From Pectobacterium fontis (GTDB taxonomy: Bacteria > Pseudomonadota > Gammaproteobacteria > Enterobacterales > Enterobacteriaceae): a stretch of 64,000 bases of DNA. The notes under the pieces are model-generated. The model did no database searches. It was not told the DNA's origin and was given only the letters and a program-made list of their open reading frames with translations. This document shows positions 18,236 to 26,929 of this stretch, one piece after another (positions within the stretch are counted from its first letter, which is position 1; each line of letters starts with the position of its first letter). The translations under genes were made by a program, and so were the position numbers. The DNA lies in contig NZ_JSXC01000035.1 of assembly GCF_000803215.1 (NCBI RefSeq), forward strand, positions 62,001 through 126,000, given 5' to 3'.

Positions 18236-18813
18236 GCGCTCCCATGATTGTAGTTACTGTCGTATATCGCCGTCCGGTTGTAGCGGATAGGCACTTCCCA
18301 ATATTCGATGCTGGCCAGATGACACCGTGCCGGGGCAAACATCCCAATGGCATTACGCAGCATTCTGGCCTGATCGTTGGTAATTGGTTGTTTTAGCAGC
18401 ACGCGATAAACCGCCCACGCGGCTTTGTCACCGTGTACATACAGGTTGTTGTAGGTGGTTTCGCCGTCATAGCTCAGCCGACCAATATTCTCGATCAGCG
18501 TGCTTTCGCCGAAGCCGAAGCGGCGGATGATCTCTTTAATGCTCCAGGGCGTACCTTTACTGCGATGCAGATCGATAGCGGCCTTGATCAGCGCACGTTT
18601 GGAGTCATCCGACTCCGCCAGTTCCCAGCCGTCACCAAACAATGAGAACTGTTCGGCCAGCCAAGGCAGCACGCTGTCATCGGCGATATCGACCAGATAG
18701 ACCAGCAAGGCATTGAGATCGATGTCATCAAAGCGGTCGGCCAATTCCGCCAGCGAACGAAAGCGGGCGTCGGCGGCCAGCGGGGGTGGCAACAGCCGTA
18801 GTGAATCAGCCAT
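18232..18813 (-). CDS. Baseplate/tail protein I
   Basis: A 193-residue protein of the P2 gpI family, with SLRLLPPPLAADARFRSLAELADRF at the N-terminus and the central PWLAEQFSLFGDGWELAESD typical of the family. It joins the baseplate wedge to the fibre. The start at MADSLRLL is chosen because it overlaps the J gene by only 8 nt; 20 more in-frame codons upstream would overlap J heavily. Confidence 0.9.
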   Translation of the reverse strand: MADSLRLLPPPLAADARFRSLAELADRFDDIDLNALLVYLVDIADDSVLPWLAEQFSLFGDGWELAESDDSKRALIKAAIDLHRSKGTPWSIKEIIRRFGFGESTLIENIGRLSYDGETTYNNLYVHGDKAAWAVYRVLLKQPITNDQARMLRNAIGMFAPARCHLASIEYWEVPIRYNRTAIYDSNYNHGSA

Positions 18814-19909
18814 TCGACACCCCGACGACGCTGACATTGATGCCCGTGCAGTTCGCCCATTCGCTGTCATCAAGCACCATCAATGGCGGCGAAACGAGTT
18901 CCACCTGATACACCCCAGGGATGGAGAGCGTGGCAATAATCTGACTCGGCACGATGTCGCGACCCAGCGTGGCGGTTCGGGTTTCCACCCAGGCCTGCAC
19001 CGCTTTCTCCGCCGCAGCCTGAACGACGCCAGCCTGCTCGCCGTTAAACAGCGTCAATTTGGCGTTAATGGCGTAATCCACCCGCGTGGGGGACTTGGCG
19101 GAGACAAAATCCGTCAGTGGACGCACTTGCTCGTCGGAGCAAAAGCTTTCCACCAGCGAGAGCATGCTGCCGTCGGGTAGGCCAGTGCTCAGTAATGGAT
19201 AAAGCACCACTTCGCCCGGTTCGGGCGACATCACCGCGACATCAACAATGTTTTGGTGTGCCCGCATCGCATGGAAGCGATACGCCAGTTTCGATCCTGC
19301 CGTGCTGAATGATTCAGGTGCCAGTTGAATACGTTCACGCAGGCGCTCATCATCCTCTTCAGCAGAACCACCGCTGCTTTTGGCAAGATTGACAACGTGT
19401 AAATCACTGTCGCCAACTTCATCCAGCAGCGTACTGATCTGAGCGGGTAGCCAATCATTACCAACATCACCACTTTCGGTGCAGGTCGCCAGCACCGTGA
19501 CACCGCTGGCATTCGTTCTCAGTAGCGCATCACTGTCTGTCGCAAAAATCACGCTATCTGAGGCACTTACTCGCGTGCCAGCAGGAATCAGCAGATCGTT
19601 GACTAGCGGCGTTTCAAGGGTAAAGCGAAGCTCTGCTCGTGCGGGTTGCGCCGCTAAACGGTAGACGCCGACCAGTTCCGCCAGATAATCCAACATCGGT
19701 GCACGAGCAAACGCGACCAGGTTCTGCTTGGCGGCTTCCTGAACCGCACTACGCACTAAGGTTTCCCGGTAGGCAAAGAGGTTAATCAGCAGACGTTCAG
19801 CCTGCGCCGGATAGAGTGTTTTCCCTGAGTCAGCCTCATATTTCGCGATCATTTCAGCGGTAATTTTCGCCGCATCGCGTTCAATAAAGCTCGGTTCTGT
19901 CAGCGCCAT
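18806..19909 (-). CDS. Baseplate protein J
   Basis: A 367-residue protein of the P2 gpJ/Mu gp47 family: N-terminal LTEPSFIERD, LYPAQAERLLINLFAYRE and the central AGTRVSASDSVIFATDSDALL. It forms the baseplate wedge ring that triggers sheath contraction. The start overlaps the end of the W gene by 10 nt. Confidence 0.92.
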   Translation of the reverse strand: MALTEPSFIERDAAKITAEMIAKYEADSGKTLYPAQAERLLINLFAYRETLVRSAVQEAAKQNLVAFARAPMLDYLAELVGVYRLAAQPARAELRFTLETPLVNDLLIPAGTRVSASDSVIFATDSDALLRTNASGVTVLATCTESGDVGNDWLPAQISTLLDEVGDSDLHVVNLAKSSGGSAEEDDERLRERIQLAPESFSTAGSKLAYRFHAMRAHQNIVDVAVMSPEPGEVVLYPLLSTGLPDGSMLSLVESFCSDEQVRPLTDFVSAKSPTRVDYAINAKLTLFNGEQAGVVQAAAEKAVQAWVETRTATLGRDIVPSQIIATLSIPGVYQVELVSPPLMVLDDSEWANCTGINVSVVGVSNG

Positions 19910-20247
19910 AACAACTCCGTGGTCTGTGTCGCGCCGTTAGCGGTTTTCCAGCTAACGAGCAGCGTCAGGTGATCCCCATTCACAGAAGGTTTAACTGCCA
20001 GTAGCTGGCAGCGAGGTTCCCATCGTTTGATCGCTTCTACCGATTCCCTGACGACATGCGGAATTGCACGATCGATCGGATAATCGAGATACAGATGCAG
20101 ATTGCTACCAAAGTCAGGCCGATGTGGGTCGCTGCCGCAGGGAGTCCGCAGGATGATGTGAATCGCCTGCATGATATCTGCCGTTCCTTCGACGATATCG
20201 CCAGAACGTTGCAGCGCCGGTTGCCAAAAAACAGATTGAGTTTTCAT
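19900..20247 (-). CDS. Baseplate protein W (GPW/gp25 family)
   Basis: A 115-residue protein with the lysozyme-like GPW/gp25 core: DIMQAIHIILRTPCGSDPHRPDFGSNLHLYL, ending in a strand pattern LTLLVSWKTANGATQT. It initiates sheath polymerisation at the baseplate in contractile tails. A 6-bp stem hairpin (GGGGGC/GCCCCC, about 20249-20267) lies just upstream in the gap to the V gene. Confidence 0.9.
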   Translation of the reverse strand: MKTQSVFWQPALQRSGDIVEGTADIMQAIHIILRTPCGSDPHRPDFGSNLHLYLDYPIDRAIPHVVRESVEAIKRWEPRCQLLAVKPSVNGDHLTLLVSWKTANGATQTTELLWR

Positions 20248-20305
20248 AGGGGGCTATTGTCGCCCCCGGTGAGAGGAAGGAATATTAAAGCGGTTTAGGA
20301 AAACG

Positions 20306-20887
20306 CTAGTGCGAGTGGTGGTTAGAGTTACCACCAGCATCCATGACGCTGCCGCTAGCGTTGATGTTGCCGGAGACACTGACATTACCACTAAGGCTGG
20401 CACCACCAGAACCGGACATTCCGCTTTGGTAGGTGAGTGCCCCTTGCACCAGTAGCTTGCCAGTTACCGTCGTTTCTGGCGCATCAATAGTGACACGCTG
20501 AGCGTTAACCACCACGTCAGTGCCGCTGCTAATCACAATATGCTGCACGCCGCCGTTGATCGTTAACGTATGCGTTCGACGATCGTATTCAAGATGCGCA
20601 CCGTCAGCGAACGTCACCGCCCTTTTGTCTTTATCCGCCAGCGTTGGTACATCAGCAGCGGAATAAATGGCCCCCAGCACCAGTCCGTCTTCGCCGTTGC
20701 CATCCAGCAGAATTTCGACCTGTTCGCCAATATCCGGCAACCAATAATCCTTATTATTCTGCGTATTGCGTTGTAATACCGGCAGCCAGGCAGTACGCAG
20801 ATTGTCACATTCAGGTAAACGAACGCGTGCCATCACGCGGATTTCATCCACCGCGCTTATCGTGCCAATTCGCCGAGATAAACTCAT
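20306..20887 (-). CDS. Baseplate assembly/spike protein V
   Basis: A 193-residue gpV-type central spike. An OB-fold region (VMARVRLPECDNLRTAWLPV, then LPDIGEQVEILLDGNGEDGLVLGAIY) is followed by a beta-helical shaft with repeats such as SGSGGASLSGNVSVSGNINASG. It ends in HHSH, a His-rich apex that could bind a metal ion as in P2 gpV. It punctures the outer membrane of the target. Confidence 0.92.
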   Translation of the reverse strand: MSLSRRIGTISAVDEIRVMARVRLPECDNLRTAWLPVLQRNTQNNKDYWLPDIGEQVEILLDGNGEDGLVLGAIYSAADVPTLADKDKRAVTFADGAHLEYDRRTHTLTINGGVQHIVISSGTDVVVNAQRVTIDAPETTVTGKLLVQGALTYQSGMSGSGGASLSGNVSVSGNINASGSVMDAGGNSNHHSH

Positions 20888-22038
20888 GCTGCTTTCTCCT
20901 TGTTACTATTGACCTTCCGTGTTGTCTGGCTCCCATCCGGGTGGTACGTCACCAACGTTTTCCCGTTGTCCGTTTTTCTTCTACCTGCCGTCACCGGCCC
21001 ACGGGTGAGCTCAATCTCCGTGGTGTAACCACCACCACGTTCAAGCGCATGGCGAGCCGAATTGATCAACCACTGACCAGAAAGCTGACCAAATGCCACC
21101 AACTCGATTTTATTTCCCGCCGCCAACTGTGGGCTGCCCATCAGCGTCATCGATCCCGTTTGTTGCTTTTCGTTGTGCGCATCCAACGCCGCATTTGTTT
21201 TCATCCTCACGCCAGCAGCATCTGCTGCACGCGTGTTCACTTTCAGCGTATCCGCACTGGTCGATGCACCGGCTGACTTCATCTCATTTTTTACGCTGCC
21301 ATCAGCTTCATAAACAACGAGTTTCTTTTCGCTTCCTTTCTGGTATTTCGTCTTGGCGTTTTTGTAGACATGGCTGATCGAATCGCGTAATGAGAAACGC
21401 GCCACGTCGGTTGGTGAAACTTTTCGTACAGGCTCCTGGCTACGCAACGTCGCCAGATGGGAGAAGATCAACTGGTCGCTGACCACTTTCACCGCATAGC
21501 CGTATTCGCTGGCGAGCCGTTTCAGGAAAGCAACATCGGTTTCCGCATATTGCGTCACGCGATCGATGTTGATGCTTTGAATCGTCCCTACCAGAGTCAA
21601 CTGATGCTTTTTCGCGATACGCGTCGCAATAGCCGCAAGCGTAGTATCCTCAAAGCCCCGGTTTGATTTGGTTCGCAACGCACGGTTGACGGAGGTCGCC
21701 ACACCGCGAATGGTGACTTCGCTGGGCGGCGCGCTCACCTCGATTTCATCGATCGAGAACGTGCCGCAGTTAAACAGCGTCTCACCACGATAACCCAGTT
21801 TTAGCGATAACGTATCCCCCGTACCGGGATACCATTTATCCAGCCAGCGGCCATCGGTATCATCGAGCCGAACTTCAATCGCATCCGATTCATTCTTGAT
21901 GCTGTCGGTGTACGTCACGCTGGTGACATATGGTGCGATATCGTTGGTGATATCTTTCTGTTGATACCACAGCGTGAATGTCGGTTGCAGCACATCCGAA
22001 ACGCCGGGAGAAAGCAGTTTTTCTATTAACGCAGCCAC
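20884..22038 (-). CDS. Phage late-control gene D protein (tail hub)
   Basis: A 384-residue gpD-family protein: FTLWYQQKDITNDIAPYVTSV, IEVRLDDTDGRWLDKWYPGTGD and ETDVAFLKRLASEYGYAVKV are the canonical blocks. Structurally it is the hub joining tube and spike; the name late-control comes from P2 genetics. It overlaps V by 4 nt and X by 13 nt. Confidence 0.93.
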   Translation of the reverse strand: MAALIEKLLSPGVSDVLQPTFTLWYQQKDITNDIAPYVTSVTYTDSIKNESDAIEVRLDDTDGRWLDKWYPGTGDTLSLKLGYRGETLFNCGTFSIDEIEVSAPPSEVTIRGVATSVNRALRTKSNRGFEDTTLAAIATRIAKKHQLTLVGTIQSINIDRVTQYAETDVAFLKRLASEYGYAVKVVSDQLIFSHLATLRSQEPVRKVSPTDVARFSLRDSISHVYKNAKTKYQKGSEKKLVVYEADGSVKNEMKSAGASTSADTLKVNTRAADAAGVRMKTNAALDAHNEKQQTGSMTLMGSPQLAAGNKIELVAFGQLSGQWLINSARHALERGGGYTTEIELTRGPVTAGRRKTDNGKTLVTYHPDGSQTTRKVNSNKEKAA

Positions 22039-22241
22039 GGTGGGGTATCCTCCGTCTTACTGGCATCGGCCTGTTCAATGATGGGAATCAGTACCACCAC
22101 ACCAGATGGTAACAATGACACGATAGGTACATGTGGGTTAGCCGCAATAATGCGCGGATAGCCAAGCGGATCGCCATAATACAGATGCGACAACGTGTCC
22201 CACCGCTCACCTTGTTGGGTAATATGTTCGAGATACATCAA
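22026..22241 (-). CDS. Tail protein X (LysM-like)
   Basis: A 71-residue protein with the LysM-like pattern GERWDTLSHLYYGDPLGYPRII and NPHVPIVSLLPSGVVVLIP of P2 gpX. It lies between D and the U-like gene and overlaps both. In contractile tails this small LysM protein links hub and baseplate. Confidence 0.92.
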   Translation of the reverse strand: MMYLEHITQQGERWDTLSHLYYGDPLGYPRIIAANPHVPIVSLLPSGVVVLIPIIEQADASKTEDTPPWLR

Positions 22242-23155
22242 TTAACCCTCTTTACGATTTCAGCCGTCAGTTTGCTCAACGCTGGCGCAGCTTCATTAAA
22301 CGTGTCGCTCGCGGCATCAATTTGCTTACTGATGGATTCAACCTTGTCGATAACATTCGTGCTGTTGATTTCTTTCAGCAACACGGCAATCTGCTTAACC
22401 TGTTTTAACGTATCATTGGCAGCTTTATTGACCGCTGTAATATCAGGCATCATCTCTACAGCAGTACTCGCTGCGTCAGAAACCTGCTTCGCCACATCAT
22501 CCAATGCGGGTACTGCCTCACTTAACGGTGTTAACACGTTGCTCACTTGCGTCAAAAGCTCCGGCACCTGCAATAACGCCGCACTCGGGTTTTTCTTCAT
22601 CCTTTTCACTATCTGTACCGTATTTTTCGCAGCCTTAATCGCAGATTGGGCTTTTTTGGCATAGGTCACCGCAGTGCGTAACGATTGAGCGAAATCACTG
22701 ACTTTAGCCGCAACATTGCTGATCGCACTGACGTTAGGCACTGGAGTTTTAATCGCCGGTGGCTTAAGCGGGTTCTTCGGATCGCCGATGTACTCTCGGA
22801 GCGTCAACTCAGCCTTCATCGCCAATACATTGCCTTTTGAGTCAGTATGTTGACTCGTCGAAGTGAGTGCGGTGATGACAAACCAGCCACGATAGTCTCC
22901 GTTACCAAAGACCAACGCCATTGCCTGATGCGCCCGCATCGCCTCATTCAATCGCGCCAGTTCTACCTCAGGTGAACAATATTGCTGGTGAAATGCCAAG
23001 CTAATACGCATCTCATCCAGCTTCGCTCCGATAAATTGCAGACCCGGCTTACCTTCAATACGGTTATGTTCAGCATAATCCGCACCAAATGACGCATCAA
23101 AACCGTCCCAATAAGCAATCACGTTAAATTCAACATTTCCTAATACCGCAAACAT
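22238..23155 (-). CDS. gpU-like tail protein with long helical C-terminal extension
   Basis: A 305-residue protein. The first ~135 residues (MFAVLGNVEFNVIAYWDGFD to AMALVFGNGDYRGWFVITAL and LTLREYIGD) match the P2 gpU/tail-terminator-like family, which is normally about 150 residues. The rest is a linker followed by a 150-residue helical segment rich in Ala, Val, Lys and Asn without a recognised domain (for example SDAASTAVEMMPDITAVNKAA). The extension may act with the tape measure protein that precedes it; this is an inference. It overlaps X by 4 nt. Confidence 0.8.
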   Translation of the reverse strand: MFAVLGNVEFNVIAYWDGFDASFGADYAEHNRIEGKPGLQFIGAKLDEMRISLAFHQQYCSPEVELARLNEAMRAHQAMALVFGNGDYRGWFVITALTSTSQHTDSKGNVLAMKAELTLREYIGDPKNPLKPPAIKTPVPNVSAISNVAAKVSDFAQSLRTAVTYAKKAQSAIKAAKNTVQIVKRMKKNPSAALLQVPELLTQVSNVLTPLSEAVPALDDVAKQVSDAASTAVEMMPDITAVNKAANDTLKQVKQIAVLLKEINSTNVIDKVESISKQIDAASDTFNEAAPALSKLTAEIVKRVN

Positions 23156-25626
23156 CAGGCGTACCCCCTGCGCTCGCGCTGAGCGAGCAGCTTATTCAAC
23201 ATATTTTCCAGTTCATTCATGCTAAGCGTCAGCGTCTTCGTCATTTCAGGCGTGGGTGCTGTCTTCTGACCATTGAGATAAATAGTGGGCGAGAATGCGA
23301 CCTGAACACGTTCTGAAGGCGCTGCGACAGGTTTGCTTTTCATTCCGCCAACAGGAGGGAGCATAGCGACACGCTGTTGTGGGGTTGACGCAATTCCTTT
23401 TTCAGTCTTAGGTGATCCCACTCGCAATGTCGGCGGTAGCGGCAACGTAGATGCCGAGGTGGAGGGTAGGGTTCGAGGAGGATCAAGGGTTGCAACAGAT
23501 GAGGCTGTCGTTTCGATTGATGTGGTTTTCGAGCCAATACCCAGAAAATTTTTAACACTATCGGGAATAAATTCGTCGATCTTTTTCAGGGCGTTTTTTA
23601 GTTCAGGGAAAGCACTTGTAATCCCCGTCACTAAGGCATCAATAATCACACCTCCGAGTGCGCTTAGGCTATCAGGGAGTTGAATACCGAGGTCACTGAC
23701 GGTATCGGCAAAAATGGAATACAGTACACCAAATGGCGACCAGTCAAGCAGGAAAGCGGTAATCCCCGCTACACCGCCGGATACAGCGGTTTTGAGCGCT
23801 TCCCACCCCGCATTAAAAGCCTGGCTGACTTGTGACCATAGGTTTTTAAAGAATGCACTAATCGGTTCCCAATAGCGGTAGAGCAGATAAGCGCCCCCTG
23901 CTATTGCCGTGATTGCCAAACCAATCGGTGTCGTCAGCAATAAACGCCCCAGGAGCAGTACTGCTCGTCCCGCCATCATCAGGCCACTACGCAACACACC
24001 GCCGAGCATACGCCCTAATGTCCCAGCGCCGCCAACTAGCCAGTTCAATGCAGCGCCTACACGTTGCAACCCCCCCGTTCTTGCCAGCCCCGCATTGAAC
24101 AACTGCCAACCGCGCTGAAGGTGTAAAATACCGTCCCAGATACTCTGTAACGGGGAAAGTAGTGTGATAATCCCCAGTTTCGCGCCGCTCAGCGCCATTC
24201 TGAACGCGGAGAAACTAACAACCGCCATCACGATCCCACGCACCAGTTCAGGATTCTCTGCCGTCCAGGTCACGAGTTGATCCAAAATAGGGATGAGCAC
24301 GTTACTCAGAGAAACCAACACAGGTGTCAGCGCCTCACCGACATTGAGCGCAATATTCAGCACTGATGTTGTCATTTGATTCCAGCGCCCTGTCAGGGTG
24401 TCATTCTGCCGGGCGAAGTCGAGATCCAGCGTTTGCGTGGCTGCCGGGCTGTTCATCCGCTGTTGATTCTCTTGATAGCGCGTCCAGTTCTGCTTCATCG
24501 ACAGAGCATAATTCACCGCTTCTGGCGTCCGGAAAACCTCCTGTAAACCGTAACGCTGCATTAAGCTTTGCTGCGCGTCCACGTTGCCCGCTTTACTGGC
24601 CTTATCCCACTGTTGCTGGAATTGGCTACCTTTACTGTCGATAAATCGGTTACTAATCTGAACCGCAGCGTCGTACTGCGAATACCCGCCTTTCATATAG
24701 CTTTTTAGCGAGGCGTTATAATCCACGCCCGCGTTAAGGTAGCTGTCGGCAATATCGGTACGTCCCACGGCATTCATGTAACTCCCCAGCCGGGCAGCCG
24801 TGTTCGCTTCCGTGTCTGCACCTTTTGTCGCGCTCAGACTGGAAACCAACTGGCTCAGTGCCTGATTACCGGTCGCCCCCATCGCCGCAAATCCTGGAGC
24901 CAACGCGGTAGCGTACTGCGTCATCGCTGACATAGAGAATCCCTGCTTGGTTCCTGCCAGCATACGGGAGAAGGATTCTTCTAGTGCGTTCGCCCCTTTA
25001 AGGTTAAACACGTCATCCAATGTGGCAGACAGCGCAGTAAGATCGGACAACGCCGCGCCAGAAGCCGTTGACGTTTTCCCCAGCACCGCGGCAACATCCG
25101 TTGCCTGCACAGAGGACATACCGCTATCAAGCAATTGTCCGGCACTACTGAGCAACGCATCCGGTGTTTGATTCACTTTTTGTGAAGACTGACGCAGACG
25201 CTGCCCCATCAATTTTTCTTGCTCGTTCGATAATCCATGAGCAACGCTGATGTCACGCAGTTGCGCCTCAAATGACGCATAACGCGTGACCGACGCAATA
25301 ATAGGCTCCATGATTGAGCCAAACTGCTCGCGTTTAGTCTGAAAATCATCAGCGAGTTCATCTCGACGTTCTCTGAGCGTTTCCTGACGTGACTGGCCAT
25401 TCGCCAACCGTTCCTGATTAATCTCCAATGCACGTAGTGACTGGCTAAGCTGGGATGTCGCCTGAGTACTCGCGACACCAAAACGCTCCAGAGATTGATT
25501 GATTAGACGCTGCTGCTCCTGCCATTTCTTCAACTCATGGCTAAGCGGTTGCAGCGATTTTCTTGTGTCATCCAGTGTGGCGCCAAACGCCCTGCCCAGC
25601 ATGACACCGTTTAAAAGCATATCCAC
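23155..25626 (-). CDS. Tail tape measure protein
   Basis: An 823-residue protein with coiled-coil N-terminus (about 15-110), a helical GpT-like middle, hydrophobic segments around 450-590 (VLVSLSNVLIPILDQLV, LLLTTPIGLAITAIAGGAYLLYR) and a Pro/Ser-rich tail. Such proteins set tail length and are ejected or act as channel; length here predicts a tail of roughly P2 class. A GTG start at 25626 is used. A 217-nt gap with two hairpins separates it from the chaperone pair upstream. Confidence 0.9.
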   Translation of the reverse strand: MDMLLNGVMLGRAFGATLDDTRKSLQPLSHELKKWQEQQRLINQSLERFGVASTQATSQLSQSLRALEINQERLANGQSRQETLRERRDELADDFQTKREQFGSIMEPIIASVTRYASFEAQLRDISVAHGLSNEQEKLMGQRLRQSSQKVNQTPDALLSSAGQLLDSGMSSVQATDVAAVLGKTSTASGAALSDLTALSATLDDVFNLKGANALEESFSRMLAGTKQGFSMSAMTQYATALAPGFAAMGATGNQALSQLVSSLSATKGADTEANTAARLGSYMNAVGRTDIADSYLNAGVDYNASLKSYMKGGYSQYDAAVQISNRFIDSKGSQFQQQWDKASKAGNVDAQQSLMQRYGLQEVFRTPEAVNYALSMKQNWTRYQENQQRMNSPAATQTLDLDFARQNDTLTGRWNQMTTSVLNIALNVGEALTPVLVSLSNVLIPILDQLVTWTAENPELVRGIVMAVVSFSAFRMALSGAKLGIITLLSPLQSIWDGILHLQRGWQLFNAGLARTGGLQRVGAALNWLVGGAGTLGRMLGGVLRSGLMMAGRAVLLLGRLLLTTPIGLAITAIAGGAYLLYRYWEPISAFFKNLWSQVSQAFNAGWEALKTAVSGGVAGITAFLLDWSPFGVLYSIFADTVSDLGIQLPDSLSALGGVIIDALVTGITSAFPELKNALKKIDEFIPDSVKNFLGIGSKTTSIETTASSVATLDPPRTLPSTSASTLPLPPTLRVGSPKTEKGIASTPQQRVAMLPPVGGMKSKPVAAPSERVQVAFSPTIYLNGQKTAPTPEMTKTLTLSMNELENMLNKLLAQRERRGYA

Positions 25627-25780
25627 GGTTCACTCTCATTCAGAAAAGCCCCTTACGGGGCGGATCGGAGACGGCGGCTTCGGCCGCTCCAGCTTGGTTT
25701 CCCCATTACAAACCGGGGATAAAACGAGGGAAAAGGACGGACGATGAGCGAGAAGAAGACAGGTGGTGAGGGAGCAAAAC

Positions 25781-25802
25781 GGCCAGCGTCCTGTCGCTGG
25801 CC
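25781..25802 (-). terminator. Intercistronic hairpin upstream of tape measure gene
   Basis: A stem GGCCAGCG / CGCTGGCC with a 6-nt loop, followed on the minus strand by GTTTTGC. It could partly terminate transcription between tail-assembly and tape measure genes. A second GC-rich hairpin lies near 25670-25690. Confidence 0.6.
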
Positions 25803-25843
25803 GGGTTAGGGGTGGATGGTAGGCTCTTTAGCCCTGTTAATAA

Positions 25844-26065
25844 TCAGTCTTCCTCACCGTTCTCGCGTTTTATCTGTTCGCTGGCCTCATCGAGCCAGCG
25901 TTCAAAATCGTCCAGTTCCAGCGCATCAATTTCACTCGGCTGAAAGCGAAACCACCTCGCCAGCAGAGCCTGCGCTTTCCACAGCAGTGCCGGCTGCGTT
26001 ATCCAGCCCAAGTAGCTGCTGAAATCGTTTTTGCAGCGCCATGTAGTCCTGTGCGTCCATCTCAT
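25844..26065 (-). CDS. Tail chaperone second frame (GpE/E'-like)
   Basis: This frame overlaps the tail-assembly gene by about 130 nt and continues 88 nt beyond it. Its conserved-looking part LWKAQALLARWFRFQPSEIDALELDDFERWLDE fits the small GpE/E' proteins that in P2, lambda and Mu are made as a fusion by translational frameshift of the upstream frame. The frame is +1 (equal to -2) relative to the upstream gene. No convincing ribosome site precedes the first ATG at 26065, so a fusion is more likely than a free protein. Confidence 0.7.
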   Translation of the reverse strand: MRWTHRTTWRCKNDFSSYLGWITQPALLWKAQALLARWFRFQPSEIDALELDDFERWLDEASEQIKRENGEED

Positions 26066-26252
26066 CGATGTCTTCTGGTACCAGACCGGTCATGCGTGAC
26101 AGCAGCGCATCGTCCCACTGGCTTGAGTCATCGCTGATTTTTTTCACCGCTTTGATGTCTTTGACTTTCAGACGCTTGAGCGAAATGGACTCCACGCGTT
26201 GACCGGCAGAGGTGGTATAAGGGAATTGCAGAGAATAGGTTTCAGTGTGCAT
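25932..26252 (-). CDS. Tail assembly chaperone (GpE/Mu gp41-like)
   Basis: A 106-residue protein beginning MHTETYSLQFPYTTSAGQRVESISLKR, the small-tail-chaperone family (Phage_TAC_7 type): ISLKRLKVKDIKAV, then DDALLSRMTGLVPEDIDEMDAQDYMAL. It lies between tube and tape measure, the standard place for the chaperone that wraps the tape measure protein. The 3' part overlaps a second frame with which it probably makes a frameshift fusion. Confidence 0.85.
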   Translation of the reverse strand: MHTETYSLQFPYTTSAGQRVESISLKRLKVKDIKAVKKISDDSSQWDDALLSRMTGLVPEDIDEMDAQDYMALQKRFQQLLGLDNAAGTAVESAGSAGEVVSLSAE

Positions 26253-26344
26253 AACAGCTCCTTAGTAAATGTCGGGAGCAGTATCGCGTGCGGCGAGGAA
26301 GAACGATTTTAAAGCGAATTAGGAAACTAACGTTGCGGGCATAA

Positions 26345-26365
26345 GAAAGGGGCCGAAGCCCCTTT
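26345..26365 (-). terminator. Intercistronic hairpin downstream of tube gene
   Basis: Stem GAAAGGGGC / GCCCCTTTC with a 4-nt loop between the tail tube gene and the chaperone gene. On the minus strand it is followed by TTATG, so it may be a partial terminator or a 3'-end stabiliser for the abundant sheath-tube mRNA. Confidence 0.65.
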
Positions 26366-26404
26366 CATTTCATTGTCAGCCCTACCGACGGCTTGAAAGA
26401 TAAA

Positions 26405-26929
26405 TTAACCGCCGATATTGGCGCGGTAGCTGTTCAGTTGATCCACACCGCCCACCATGAAGATGTTGGACATATAATCCAGTTCCAGCAGGTCTTCACC
26501 GTTCATCACCTGCTTGATGTAGGTGCAGTTGAACGCGCTACTGAAATCCGGGTTTTCGTGCTGTTTGAACGTGCCCAGCGGATTCTTTTTGAACATGATG
26601 GTCATGTACGTCACCAGCGGCACTTCTTCGATACGGCCTTGAGAGCCATAGCGTTCCACGCTGGAGCGACACTGCAATGCCAGCGACTGGTATGGGTTCG
26701 CCGCTGCCAGCATGGCTTCACGATAGAAAGAGTTCCACTTGATCTCGCCTTCCAGCTTGTCAAAACCCGCAGGCAGTTCAATCTTGCCAACCATGCCCAG
26801 CGCCTTATGCTCCTGCATAATGACAGAAACATCCGGCAGTTTGATTTCCTGCGCACGCCCCAGCAGGTTAGTACCATTGATATAGATGTTGGCGTTGGTA
26901 ATACGGTTTACTTCAATTTTCCCGGCCAT
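26405..26929 (-). CDS. Major tail tube protein
   Basis: A 174-residue protein of the P2 FII family: NRITNANIYINGTNLLGRAQE, KWNSFYREAMLAA, YGSQGRIEEVPLVTYMTIMF and the C-terminal LLELDYMSNIFMVGG. It forms the inner tube driven through the target envelope. It starts on the last base of the sheath gene, giving coupled, high expression. Confidence 0.95.
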   Translation of the reverse strand: MAGKIEVNRITNANIYINGTNLLGRAQEIKLPDVSVIMQEHKALGMVGKIELPAGFDKLEGEIKWNSFYREAMLAAANPYQSLALQCRSSVERYGSQGRIEEVPLVTYMTIMFKKNPLGTFKQHENPDFSSAFNCTYIKQVMNGEDLLELDYMSNIFMVGGVDQLNSYRANIGG

